Positions 9,223 through 16,960 of a stretch of 64,000 bases of DNA are shown in pieces. Source of the stretch: DSSM01 sp964484125 (lineage in GTDB: Bacteria > Bacteroidota > Ignavibacteria > Tepidaquicellales > Tepidaquicellaceae). Where the stretch lies: the NCBI GenBank assembly GCA_964484125.1, contig CAZAEK010000001.1, positions 124,001 to 188,000 on the forward strand, given 5' to 3'. Position 1 is the stretch's first letter, and every line of letters begins with the position of its first letter. A program made the translations under genes and the position numbers. The notes beneath the pieces are model-generated. The model was not told the origin of the DNA and ran no database searches. It saw only the letters and a list, made by a program, of their open reading frames with translations.

Positions 9223-11283
9223 ATGATAAAAACTTTTCTTTTTGCTTTATTATTTCTATCCGCTATAGGATTTTTTACATATTCAATTTTAAATTTTCTT
9301 AAGTACCTGAAAATCGGGAAACGCGAAAACAGATTAAACAACATTGGTCAGAGAATTATTAATACTTTACAGATTGCTATATTCCAATCAAAGTTATTCA
9401 GACAAAAATTTGCCGGTTTTCTACATATAATTATATTCTGGGGATTTCTCGCATTACTTATTGTAGTCATCGAAGGTTTTATAGAGGGATTTGTTCACGG
9501 CTTCTCATTTTCTTTTATCGGGAAATTTTATAGTGTAATAACATTTACTCAGGATTTCTTCGGATTGCTTGTTTTGGTAACAGTTATTTTTTCTCTGTTC
9601 AGAAGATATATCGGTACTCCGAAAAGACTTCAGGTGGAAAGAGCGGCTAAACTTGATGCTACTGTTATACTGATTATGATTTCCCTGGTTATGATTACCA
9701 TGCTCGGTGCAAATGCTGAAAGAATTCTTCTGGGTAACTCTGCCGGGTTAAGACCTGTTTCACAATTTATTGCAGATAATATTATAACAACTCCGTCCAA
9801 TACGCTTTACGAATTTTTCTTCTGGGCTCATAATATTATTGTTCTTGGTTTTCTGAATTATCTCCCCTATTCAAAGCATTTTCACGTTCTCTCTTCAGTT
9901 ATCAATACTTTCTTTTCAAACTACAAAATTGACAGGAAGAATGTCATAAAGCCGATAATGATTGAAGATAAAACAGATGAATTAAATCCGAAAGAAAGAT
10001 TAATTGATTTTATGAACGATGAAGTACCTCAACTCGGCGCAAGGGATATTGAAGACTTAACCTGGAAAAATATTCTTGACGGTTATACCTGTACTGAATG
10101 CGGAAGATGCACTGAGGTCTGTCCGGCAAATTCGACAGGAAAACTTTTAAATCCGAAAAATATTGTAAAGCAGGTCAGAAAAAGAACAATGGATAAAGGT
10201 CCGCTTGTAGTAAAAAAAGTTGAATCTGACCCGATACTCGAAAAAGCACTTGTTCACGATTACATTTCACAGGAAGAGTTATGGGCATGCACTACCTGTG
10301 CGGCTTGCGTAGAGGAGTGTCCGGTAATGATTGACCATCTATCAACAATTATTGAACTTAGAAGAAATCTTAATATGATGGAATCTGCTTTTCCGAATGA
10401 AGTTGCAACAGTTCAGAGAAATCTTGAGAATAATGAATCTCCATGGGCTTTTCCTGCAGATATGAGAAATGACTGGATAGAGGAATTTATAAGTGAAAAT
10501 GGAAGCGAAACCAATCTTAAAAAATTAAGCAATGAAGGAAGTGCAGATAATCTTGATGTAGTATTCTGGGTTGGATGTGCAGGAGCATTTGACAACAGAT
10601 ATAAAAACGTAACAAAATCATTTGCAGGAATTTTAAACAAGGCAGGAATAAAATTCGGAGTACTTGGAAGCGAGGAAAGATGTACAGGTGATACTGCACG
10701 CAGACTCGGAAATGAATTTGCCGCAGTAGAGCAATTTATAAAACCAAATATTGAAACTTTCAAACATTATAAAATAAAGAAAATTGTAACGATGTGTCCT
10801 CATTGCTTCCATTCTTTGAAAAATGAATATACTCAATTCGGAGCGGAGTTTGAGGTTAAACACCACACTGAATATATTGGAGAATTAATATCCTCAGGTA
10901 AAATATCAACTCATAAAGGAAATAAAAGCAAATTCACTTATCATGACTCATGTTATCTTGGAAGATATAATGAAGTTTACGATGCTCCGAGGAAAGCAAT
11001 AAACAATATATCAGAAAACGGAATTACTGAAATGAAACGAAGCAAGAGCAAGGGATTTTGTTGCGGAGCTGGCGGTGGCAGAATGTTCATGGAAGAAACA
11101 GAAGGAAAAAGAGTTAATATAGAAAGGACAGAAGAAGCATTATCAACAGGTGCAGATGTCATTGCATCAGCATGTCCATTCTGTATGACAATGCTGACAG
11201 ACGGAGTTAAAGCAAAGGAAAAAACCGAAGAGGTAAAGGTAAAAGATATTGCCGAAATAATTTGGGAAAATATAAAAGAATAA
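9223..11283 (+). CDS. Membrane Fe-S oxidoreductase with HdrD-like CCG domains; candidate ETF:quinone oxidoreductase (EMO type)
   Basis: A 686-residue protein joining a NarI-like membrane domain (about five helices, residues 1-220) to a cytoplasmic iron-sulfur module. Two 4Fe-4S motifs are seen: CTECGRCTEVCP near 289 and CTTCAACVEECP near 356. The C-terminal part carries the two CCG repeats of heterodisulfide reductase HdrD/GlpC (WVGCAG near 449, CPHC near 525, HDSC near 574, CCGAGGG near 612, CPFC near 650). Proteins of this build, reported as EMO in Syntrophomonas and relatives, move electrons between ETF and menaquinone. etfBA lies 5 kb upstream, supporting that role by inference. Not adjacent to hdrA/hdrB, so methanogen-type HdrDE function is unlikely. 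Confidence 0.85.
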   Translation: MIKTFLFALLFLSAIGFFTYSILNFLKYLKIGKRENRLNNIGQRIINTLQIAIFQSKLFRQKFAGFLHIIIFWGFLALLIVVIEGFIEGFVHGFSFSFIGKFYSVITFTQDFFGLLVLVTVIFSLFRRYIGTPKRLQVERAAKLDATVILIMISLVMITMLGANAERILLGNSAGLRPVSQFIADNIITTPSNTLYEFFFWAHNIIVLGFLNYLPYSKHFHVLSSVINTFFSNYKIDRKNVIKPIMIEDKTDELNPKERLIDFMNDEVPQLGARDIEDLTWKNILDGYTCTECGRCTEVCPANSTGKLLNPKNIVKQVRKRTMDKGPLVVKKVESDPILEKALVHDYISQEELWACTTCAACVEECPVMIDHLSTIIELRRNLNMMESAFPNEVATVQRNLENNESPWAFPADMRNDWIEEFISENGSETNLKKLSNEGSADNLDVVFWVGCAGAFDNRYKNVTKSFAGILNKAGIKFGVLGSEERCTGDTARRLGNEFAAVEQFIKPNIETFKHYKIKKIVTMCPHCFHSLKNEYTQFGAEFEVKHHTEYIGELISSGKISTHKGNKSKFTYHDSCYLGRYNEVYDAPRKAINNISENGITEMKRSKSKGFCCGAGGGRMFMEETEGKRVNIERTEEALSTGADVIASACPFCMTMLTDGVKAKEKTEEVKVKDIAEIIWENIKE

Positions 11284-11315
11284 TTAATAACTAAATAATT
11301 TATAAAGGAGAAACA

Positions 11316-12467
11316 ATGTCTTATTTTTTCACATCAGAATCAGTCAGTGAAGGACATCCTGACAAAATCTGCGACCAGATTTCAGACGCAATTCTTGATG
11401 ATATTCTTATGCACGACCCTACTGCAAGAGTGGCTTGTGAAACATTTTGTGCCACCGGACTTGTTCTTGTCGGAGGTGAAATTACAACTAAACATTATGT
11501 TGATGTACCAAAATTAGTCCGGGAGGTAGTTGAGCAAATCGGCTATACTAAGGGTGAATACAGATTTGACCATCATTCAATCAATGTAATGTCTGCTATT
11601 AATACTCAGTCTCCTGATATTGCAATGGGCGTCAATACAGGCGGAGCCGGCGATCAGGGAATGATGTTCGGATATGCAACAAACGAAACCCCGGAATTAA
11701 TGCCAATGGCTATAATGTTTTCTCATAAGCTTGTAAAAAAACTTGCAGAAATTCGGAAAAAAAATCTAAAGTTAATGCCATATTTAAGACCGGATTCAAA
11801 AAGTCAGGTAACGATTGAATACGATGATAACAACAAACCAAAAAGAGTTGATACGATTGTAATATCAACACAGCACGATCCGGGTGTAAAACAATCTAAG
11901 ATAAAATCTGACTTAATTAAATATGTTATTAAGACTGTAATTCCAAATAACCTTATTGACAAGAATACGAAAATATATGTAAATCCCACAGGTAAATTCG
12001 AAATCGGCGGACCACACGGAGATACAGGGTTAACTGGCAGAAAAATCATAGTTGATACCTACGGAGGTAAAGCTCCACACGGAGGTGGTGCATTTTCAGG
12101 TAAAGACCCTTCAAAGGTTGATCGCAGTGCCGCTTATGCCGCAAGACATATTGCCAAAAATATTGTAGCCGCTAAGCTTGCAGATGAATGCCTTATTCAG
12201 GTCTCTTATGCAATCGGAATCGCAAAGCCGGTTTCTATTCTCGTAAATACTTACGGAACAGGAAAAATTTCTGATGAGAAACTTTCAAAGATTATTCAGA
12301 AGAATATTGACCTCACACCTGCAGGAATCATAAGAAGATTAAAATTAAGAAGACCTATCTACAAAAAAACTGCCACTTATGGACATTTTGGAAGAAATGA
12401 TAAAGATTTCACATGGGAAAAAACAGACCTTAAAGAAATGTTTATTAGAGAAGCAAAAAAGAAATAA
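11316..12467 (+). CDS. metK: S-adenosylmethionine synthetase
   Basis: Makes SAM from methionine and ATP. The 383-residue length is standard. Motifs are complete: GHPDK (13-17) with the catalytic His14, GGAGDQGMMFGYA near residue 109, and GGPHGDTGLTGRK...GGGAFSGKDPSKVDRSAAYAAR. A good Shine-Dalgarno (AAAGGAG) precedes the ATG. The leader between the upstream stop and this start is only 32 bases, too short for a SAM riboswitch. A strong terminator follows. Confidence 0.97.
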   Translation: MSYFFTSESVSEGHPDKICDQISDAILDDILMHDPTARVACETFCATGLVLVGGEITTKHYVDVPKLVREVVEQIGYTKGEYRFDHHSINVMSAINTQSPDIAMGVNTGGAGDQGMMFGYATNETPELMPMAIMFSHKLVKKLAEIRKKNLKLMPYLRPDSKSQVTIEYDDNNKPKRVDTIVISTQHDPGVKQSKIKSDLIKYVIKTVIPNNLIDKNTKIYVNPTGKFEIGGPHGDTGLTGRKIIVDTYGGKAPHGGGAFSGKDPSKVDRSAAYAARHIAKNIVAAKLADECLIQVSYAIGIAKPVSILVNTYGTGKISDEKLSKIIQKNIDLTPAGIIRRLKLRRPIYKKTATYGHFGRNDKDFTWEKTDLKEMFIREAKKK

Positions 12468-12480
12468 CTCACCATAGTTT

Positions 12481-12515
12481 GGAAGTCTTCCAACGGATGG
12501 GAGACTTCCTTTTTT
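12481..12515 (+). terminator. Rho-independent terminator of metK
   Basis: Eight-base-pair stem GGAAGTCT/AGACTTCC (12481-12488 with 12502-12509), 13-base loop, then six T. Placed 13 bases after the metK stop; it isolates metK from the DUF438 operon and its FNR-type box. Confidence 0.9.
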
Positions 12516-12539
12516 AAATATTCCATTTATTCTACATAT

Positions 12540-12553
12540 TTGACATTAATCAA
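12540..12553 (+). promoter_or_regulatory. FNR/CRP-superfamily operator-like box
   Basis: TTGAC-ATTA-ATCAA matches the FNR/NNR/DNR consensus TTGAT-N4-ATCAA at 9 of 10 defined positions. It lies in the only intergenic space before the DUF438 gene, 70 bases upstream of the ATG and downstream of the metK terminator. If used as a class II activator site centred at -41.5, the transcription start would fall near 12588, with TAATTA around 12576-12581 as a possible -10. The presence of the site is seen; its use is inference, supported by the redox/NO-type domains of the genes behind it. Confidence 0.5.
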
Positions 12554-12622
12554 ATTTATTGAAATTTATTTCAATTAATTATTACAATTATTGTTTAAAA
12601 TAGTAAATAAACCAAAACTGCT

Positions 12623-13852
12623 ATGAGCGAAATAATAAATAATTCAAGAAAAAGAATAGATGAGCTGAAAAGCTTATTAAAACAGTTACATGGGGGAAGA
12701 GAACTATCAGAAATACGAGAACAACTTACCGGACTTATGGGTCAAATACCTTACGGTGATGTAGTTCAGGCAGAACAGGAATTAATAGAAGAAGGAATGC
12801 CTGCAGCCGAAATTCAGAAATATTGCGATGTACATTCTGAAGCATTAAAAGATAAAATTGATTTATCATTTCAGAAACATGTACCCGAAGGTCATCCTGT
12901 CTCGATAATGCGGGAAGAAAATATTGCAATAAGCAATGAAGTATCAAAACTAACAGAAATATTAATAAATATTAAACTTCAAAACGGGAATTCGGATTAT
13001 TCAAAAATCAGCTATGATATCAGAAGCATCCTGAATAATTTAATGGATATTGAGAAACATTACAGCAAAAAAGAAAATCTGTTATTCCCATATCTTGAAA
13101 AATACGGAATAACCGGACCCACATCAGTAATGTGGGGAAAAGACGACGAAGTCAGGGATTTTATAAAATCATCATTAAACGTTTTCTCACAGGAAACTGA
13201 ACTAACAAAAGAACTGCTGCTTGAATACTCAGATTTTCTTTTCAAACCGACATGTAATGCAATACTTGAAATGATAGACAAAGAAGAAAAAATTCTTTTC
13301 CCTATGTGTATTGACAAATTCACAGAAATAGAATGGAAAGAAATTCTCAGCCAGATTGATGAACTCGGATATTGCCTTATATCGCCTGACGAAAAATGGT
13401 TTGCAGATAAAGCATTAACAAAAAGTGAAAGTAAAACCGAAACCGGAAAAATAAAATTCTCAACCGGTTCGTTCACTCCTGAAGAGCTTGAGGCAATGAT
13501 AAATACTCTTCCGCTTGATATAACATTTGTTGATAAAGATGACACTGTAAAATATTTCTCACACGGAAATACACGCATATTCGATAGGAGCAAAGCCATA
13601 CTCGGACGTAAGGTACAGTATTGCCACCCACCATCAAGCGTTCATATAGTAGAAAAAATCCTTAGCGACTTCAAATCCGGTACTCAGAGCAGCGCAAAAT
13701 TCTGGATTAACTTTAAAGGTATGTATGTTCATATAGCTTATTATGCAGTCCGGAATTCTGAGGGTGAATATCTTGGAACTCTTGAAGTAACACAGGACAT
13801 AGCAGGATTTAAAGCTATTGAAGGCGAAAGAAGATTATTAACTTACGAATAA
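12623..13852 (+). CDS. DUF438-hemerythrin-PAS protein
   Basis: A 409-residue cytoplasmic protein of three modules. Residues about 5-75 are DUF438 (helical; SEIREQLTGLMGQIPYGDVVQAEQ is characteristic). Residues about 85-240 form a hemerythrin-like HHE bundle with metal-ligand candidates EKHYSKKENLLFPYLE and MIDKEEKILFPM. Residues about 285-405 are a PAS domain (DITFVDKDDTVKYFSHG, then VQYCHPPSSVHIVEKIL). This set occurs in anaerobes and is thought to sense or handle O2, NO or iron; no kinase or output domain is attached. It is followed after 4 bases by a DUF1858-DUF2249 gene and preceded by an FNR-type box. Confidence 0.87.
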   Translation: MSEIINNSRKRIDELKSLLKQLHGGRELSEIREQLTGLMGQIPYGDVVQAEQELIEEGMPAAEIQKYCDVHSEALKDKIDLSFQKHVPEGHPVSIMREENIAISNEVSKLTEILINIKLQNGNSDYSKISYDIRSILNNLMDIEKHYSKKENLLFPYLEKYGITGPTSVMWGKDDEVRDFIKSSLNVFSQETELTKELLLEYSDFLFKPTCNAILEMIDKEEKILFPMCIDKFTEIEWKEILSQIDELGYCLISPDEKWFADKALTKSESKTETGKIKFSTGSFTPEELEAMINTLPLDITFVDKDDTVKYFSHGNTRIFDRSKAILGRKVQYCHPPSSVHIVEKILSDFKSGTQSSAKFWINFKGMYVHIAYYAVRNSEGEYLGTLEVTQDIAGFKAIEGERRLLTYE

Positions 13853-13856
13853 AAAA

Positions 13857-14387
13857 ATGGATAAAACAAAACCATTTATATCACCGGATATGAAAGTATC
13901 GGATTTGCTTAACGCATATCCGGAACTGGAAAATATTTTAATTGAAATATCTCCGGCGTTTAAAAAACTTCAGAACCCTTTGTTGCGGAGAACAATAGCA
14001 AAAGTTACATCACTGAAACAGGCAGCAGTCGTTGGGAAAGTAAGTATTAACGAAATGATTAAAAAACTTCGCGAAGCCGCAGGTCAGAAACATTCCGATA
14101 TTCAGGAAATATTAAACGAAAATATTTCCGAACCGGATTGGGTTAAAGACTGCGTTCCTGCAATTACTTATGATGCACGCGAAGACCTTGACAGTGGTGT
14201 ACAGCCACTAAATAAAGTTATGAGAGACATTGCAAATTTTCAGGAAGGTGATGTCTATAAATTAATCACTGCGTTTGTTCCTGCACCTTTGATTCAGGTA
14301 TTGAAAGAAAAATATTTTGAATGTTACACTGCAGAAATAAATCCGGATGAATTTATAACCTATTGCAAAAAATTGCCGCAGAGCTGA
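13857..14387 (+). CDS. DUF1858-DUF2249 protein
   Basis: A 176-residue cytoplasmic protein. Residues about 6-72 are a DUF1858/ScdA_N-like helical domain (VSDLLNAYPELENILIEISPAFKKLQNP), and residues about 100-172 are a DUF2249 domain (YDAREDLDSGVQPLNKVM...FVPAPLIQVLKEKYF), a SirA/TusA-like small fold. The same domains surround RIC/ScdA-type iron-sulfur repair proteins. It starts 4 bases after the DUF438-hemerythrin-PAS gene; the two probably act together under the same control. Molecular function unknown. Confidence 0.83.
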   Translation: MDKTKPFISPDMKVSDLLNAYPELENILIEISPAFKKLQNPLLRRTIAKVTSLKQAAVVGKVSINEMIKKLREAAGQKHSDIQEILNENISEPDWVKDCVPAITYDAREDLDSGVQPLNKVMRDIANFQEGDVYKLITAFVPAPLIQVLKEKYFECYTAEINPDEFITYCKKLPQS

Positions 14388-14448
14388 ATAATATTTTTAA
14401 TATTGTATTATTTGGATTTTCTCGTTAGTTTCTTAAAAAAGAAACCAG

Positions 14449-15990
14449 ATGAAATTACTGTCATTATTCATTCTTATAATCACACTAATTTCTATAAAAG
14501 ACGCGGAAAGTCAATGGACTGTTTTTAACTTGCCATATAATGGTCTTGCTTATGAGCTTGGGTTTTATAATGCTAATTCCGGAGTTTCAATCGGGCATAC
14601 ATTAATGACATTTCAGGAAAGAATTTATTTTACTACAGATTCAGGATTTAACTGGTTTGCTTCAGCATTTCCCTCTTCAATAAGAGCACTTGTAAATCTT
14701 CAATACATTAATTCGCAGATAATTTATACATGCGGTGCAGAAAATAATTCCGTCTTCGCACAAAAGCCCTCTGGATTTTCGCAGTTTACTTACCCGATGC
14801 GTCAGAGATTTTACATAAAAGGTATATCGGAATTTTTCTCCGAATATAAAACTGCATTTCTTAAAAGCACAAATGGAGGTATGAATTGGTTCAAGGTTGG
14901 AACTTTTGATACAACTACGGGCTATATGAACGACATACATTTCTTTGACGAATTAACCGGATATTCTTTAATAGATACAAATCCCTCAACAAATCCAAAG
15001 TTTTATAAAACAATAAATGGCGGTAACTCGTGGCAGTCGCTTGGAAAAATTGATGACAGCATTTATCTTGATAATATGCATTTCTTTAATCTGAATACAG
15101 GTTTTGCCTGCGGAGCAACTTATAATTACAATTTGCCTGTACAACGCGGAAGAATCTATAAAACCACCAACGGTGGACTTAACTGGCAGAAAACCGAAAA
15201 ATCAAATGTGCAGGGCTTAACAGATATTGCATTTTTCAATTCCACAACTGGCCTTGCTATCGGGAGTTCATTCCCTGCTGATTTCAAATGTTTCCGCACA
15301 ACTAATTCTGGAATAAGCTGGGATTCTGTTGCTTTTTTCCCGGAAGTAACATTTTATAACATCAAAGTTGTTAACGGAAGCGGAACTGCGTTTATGGTTG
15401 GGAACAGAGCTGATACGATTTTTGGATTTGGAAATATTGCTACTGCTAAAACAACGGATTACGGAACAAGCTGGACTTTGAAAACATTAAACCAAACTGA
15501 CTTAGCAACAGGAATTGCGTTAATAGATTCAAGTAATTTCTTTATGAGTGGTGGATTAGTTAATGTCGCAAGAATTTTTAAATCCACAAACGGTGGGAAT
15601 GTTTTCATTCAGCAAACCGGAAACGAAATTCCTTCTTCATTTTCTCTTGAGCAAAACTTTCCGAATCCATTTAATCCTGTTACGAACATTAAGTTTAATA
15701 TTCCGGTAGTGGATTCCCGTCCCGACAAGAAGGGATATAAAGAAACGTACATAAGCGGGAATGACAACTATACCTCGTTGATACGCTCCGGCTTGTCAGC
15801 GCAAGAAGTTACGACTTTGAAAGTTTATGACATCACCGGCAAAGAAATCAAAACCCTTGTAAACGAATATCTATCTCCCGGTACATATCAGGTAAGATTT
15901 GACGCATCATCTCTCTCAAGCGGAATTTATATTTATAGATTACAAGCATACGGCTTCATAGAATCAAAAAAAATGTTATTAATAAAATAG
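14449..15990 (+). CDS. Secreted YCF48/BNR-repeat propeller protein with type IX sorting domain
   Basis: A 513-residue exported protein. A signal peptide covers about 20 residues. The body has repeated KTTNGGLNWQ-type blades (five or six, including KSTNGGMNWF, KTINGGNSWQ, RTTNSGISWD), as in YCF48/sialidase-like beta-propellers. The last ~90 residues are a type A type IX secretion sorting domain: FSLEQNFPNPFNPVTNIKF, VYDITGKEIKTLV, LSSGIYIYRL. That domain is interrupted by about 34 extra residues (see the repeat entry at 15707-15808). Likely cargo of the PorU/PorV system encoded at 25.8-31 kb. Substrate unknown. Confidence 0.8.
   Translation: MKLLSLFILIITLISIKDAESQWTVFNLPYNGLAYELGFYNANSGVSIGHTLMTFQERIYFTTDSGFNWFASAFPSSIRALVNLQYINSQIIYTCGAENNSVFAQKPSGFSQFTYPMRQRFYIKGISEFFSEYKTAFLKSTNGGMNWFKVGTFDTTTGYMNDIHFFDELTGYSLIDTNPSTNPKFYKTINGGNSWQSLGKIDDSIYLDNMHFFNLNTGFACGATYNYNLPVQRGRIYKTTNGGLNWQKTEKSNVQGLTDIAFFNSTTGLAIGSSFPADFKCFRTTNSGISWDSVAFFPEVTFYNIKVVNGSGTAFMVGNRADTIFGFGNIATAKTTDYGTSWTLKTLNQTDLATGIALIDSSNFFMSGGLVNVARIFKSTNGGNVFIQQTGNEIPSSFSLEQNFPNPFNPVTNIKFNIPVVDSRPDKKGYKETYISGNDNYTSLIRSGLSAQEVTTLKVYDITGKEIKTLVNEYLSPGTYQVRFDASSLSSGIYIYRLQAYGFIESKKMLLIK
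15707..15808 (+). repeat. In-frame palindromic insertion inside the sorting domain
   Basis: About 102 bases (34 codons) interrupt the conserved sorting-domain run between ...NIKFNIPV and TTLKVYD.... The insert contains the inverted pair ATTCCCG (15713-15719) and CGGGAAT (15756-15762) and is visibly richer in G+C than its surroundings. It encodes an odd hydrophilic stretch (VDSRPDKKG...SLIRSGLSAQEV). Its length is a multiple of three, so the frame survives. This resembles small dispersed palindromic repeats (RPE- or dRS3-like) that insert in coding DNA. Boundaries are approximate; a second copy is not evident in this window. Confidence 0.5.
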
Positions 15991-16047
15991 TTCAATTCAT
16001 ACTACTGCTTCGGTCGTGGATTTTAAAAAATAAATAACAGTATAAAG

Positions 16048-16563
16048 ATGAAAAAAAGTATTTTTATTTTATTTTTCATATTTACATTTATGTTTATTAA
16101 TTATTCATATTCTCAGGATTATAAATACGTTTATAGTAATGGAACATATTATGCGGAATTGCAAACATCTGCACTTAGCGATGATTCAACTCTTAATTTG
16201 AATGCCGGAGTAATTTTTGTTTATAAAACAAAAAAATCAGAATATTTGATAGGAGTGGGTCTTAAGCAAAGAGGTGAATATTCTTTTGATATTGTGAATA
16301 ATACATTTACTGTTGAAACCGAAGAAGAAACATTTAATTACATATCTTCTCTTGAGCATTTAGCTACAGATTTATCCGCTTTTGCTTTTAGTGTACCTTT
16401 TGGGGATATGAAAAAATTCAATGAAGCAAAAAAAGTAGTGTTAAAAGCTCTACTTGTAAAAGACAGCGAGGGCGATATAAAAGAAATCCCTTGCACAATT
16501 AATTTAAACCCAGGAGAAACAGCAGTATTTACTGATTTTTATAATTTTGGACTTAATAAATAA
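16048..16563 (+). CDS. Small secreted protein of unknown function
   Basis: A 171-residue protein with a clear signal peptide (MKKSIFILFFIFTFMFINYSYSQ, cleavage near residue 22). The mature part is rich in beta-prone residues with no recognised domain. It stands alone 57 bases after the propeller gene; co-transcription is possible. Not assigned to a family. Confidence 0.55.
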   Translation: MKKSIFILFFIFTFMFINYSYSQDYKYVYSNGTYYAELQTSALSDDSTLNLNAGVIFVYKTKKSEYLIGVGLKQRGEYSFDIVNNTFTVETEEETFNYISSLEHLATDLSAFAFSVPFGDMKKFNEAKKVVLKALLVKDSEGDIKEIPCTINLNPGETAVFTDFYNFGLNK

Positions 16564-16581
16564 TACGGCACACAAATTTTT

Positions 16582-16804
16582 TTAAAATAAGTTTTTTTCA
16601 TAATACATATATAATTTATTTTCAAAATATTTCCTTTGATTTTTCAGCAGATTCTCAAACTGATAATCTCCCATTTTAAATTTATTTAATGTTGCTCTGA
16701 CCAAGCTATCAGGAAATTCTCCATACTATTTCTCTAATGAAAATCTTCCCCCCTGCATTTAGCTGCTGATGCATATCTTTTAAAAAGTGATGAGAAAATA
16801 ACCC
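16582..16804 (-). pseudogene. Decayed C-terminal fragment resembling a TolC-family outer-membrane efflux protein
   Basis: The minus strand of this 397-base spacer is open for about 74 codons except for one in-frame TAG (16726-16728). The translation around it reads ...LNAGGRFSLEK, stop, YGEFPDSLVRATLNKFKMGDYQ... and ends near YYEKNLF. The pattern helix-GDYQFENLLKNQRKYFE-helix resembles the last coiled-coil helices of TolC/CusC proteins (Y..G...F..LL..QR..FE). No start codon or signal region remains. I infer a gene remnant; short length makes the family call tentative. The rest of the spacer holds only a possible promoter and a terminator. Confidence 0.35.
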
Positions 16805-16816
16805 TTAATCTTTCTC

Positions 16817-16845
16817 TTGACAAATAATAAAAGTTTAATTATGTT
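16817..16845 (+). promoter_or_regulatory. Possible sigma-70-like promoter in the 16.6-16.95 kb spacer
   Basis: TTGACA (16817-16822) and TATGTT (16840-16845) are separated by 17 bases. Transcription from about 16852 would reach the terminator at 16890-16921 and give a ~70-base RNA, or read through into the EI24-like gene. In AT-rich DNA such matches arise by chance, and this lineage usually uses a different promoter pattern. Confidence 0.25.
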
Positions 16846-16889
16846 ATATCAGTTTTCATAGATTACTCCCACAAAAAACAATGAACTCT

Positions 16890-16921
16890 AGCTCCTGAAC
16901 TCCCCGTTCGGGAGCTTTTTT
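16890..16921 (+). terminator. Rho-independent terminator
   Basis: Eleven-base-pair stem AGCTCCTGAAC/GTTCGGGAGCT (one G-U wobble), 5-base loop, six T (16916-16921). The nearest plus-strand gene ends 327 bases upstream, so its target is unclear: a short RNA from the promoter-like element at 16817, or a long 3' UTR. It stops 40 bases before the next start. Confidence 0.75.
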
Positions 16922-16960
16922 ATAGTTTAAAATTTTATAATTAATATTATATTATTAATT

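Noticed and set aside
11284..11315. Possible SAM riboswitch before metK
   Set aside because: Only 32 bases separate the genes, too few for any known SAM riboswitch; only a Shine-Dalgarno is present.
12558..12575. Second dyad ATTGAAA-N4-TTTCAAT next to the FNR-type box
   Set aside because: Its TTGA and TCAA halves are 8 bases apart rather than 6, so it does not match the FNR/CRP spacing; in AT-rich DNA such dyads are frequent.
13060..13599. 179-codon open frame opposite the DUF438 gene
   Set aside because: It is wholly antisense to well-supported coding sequence and Ser/Phe-rich in composition.
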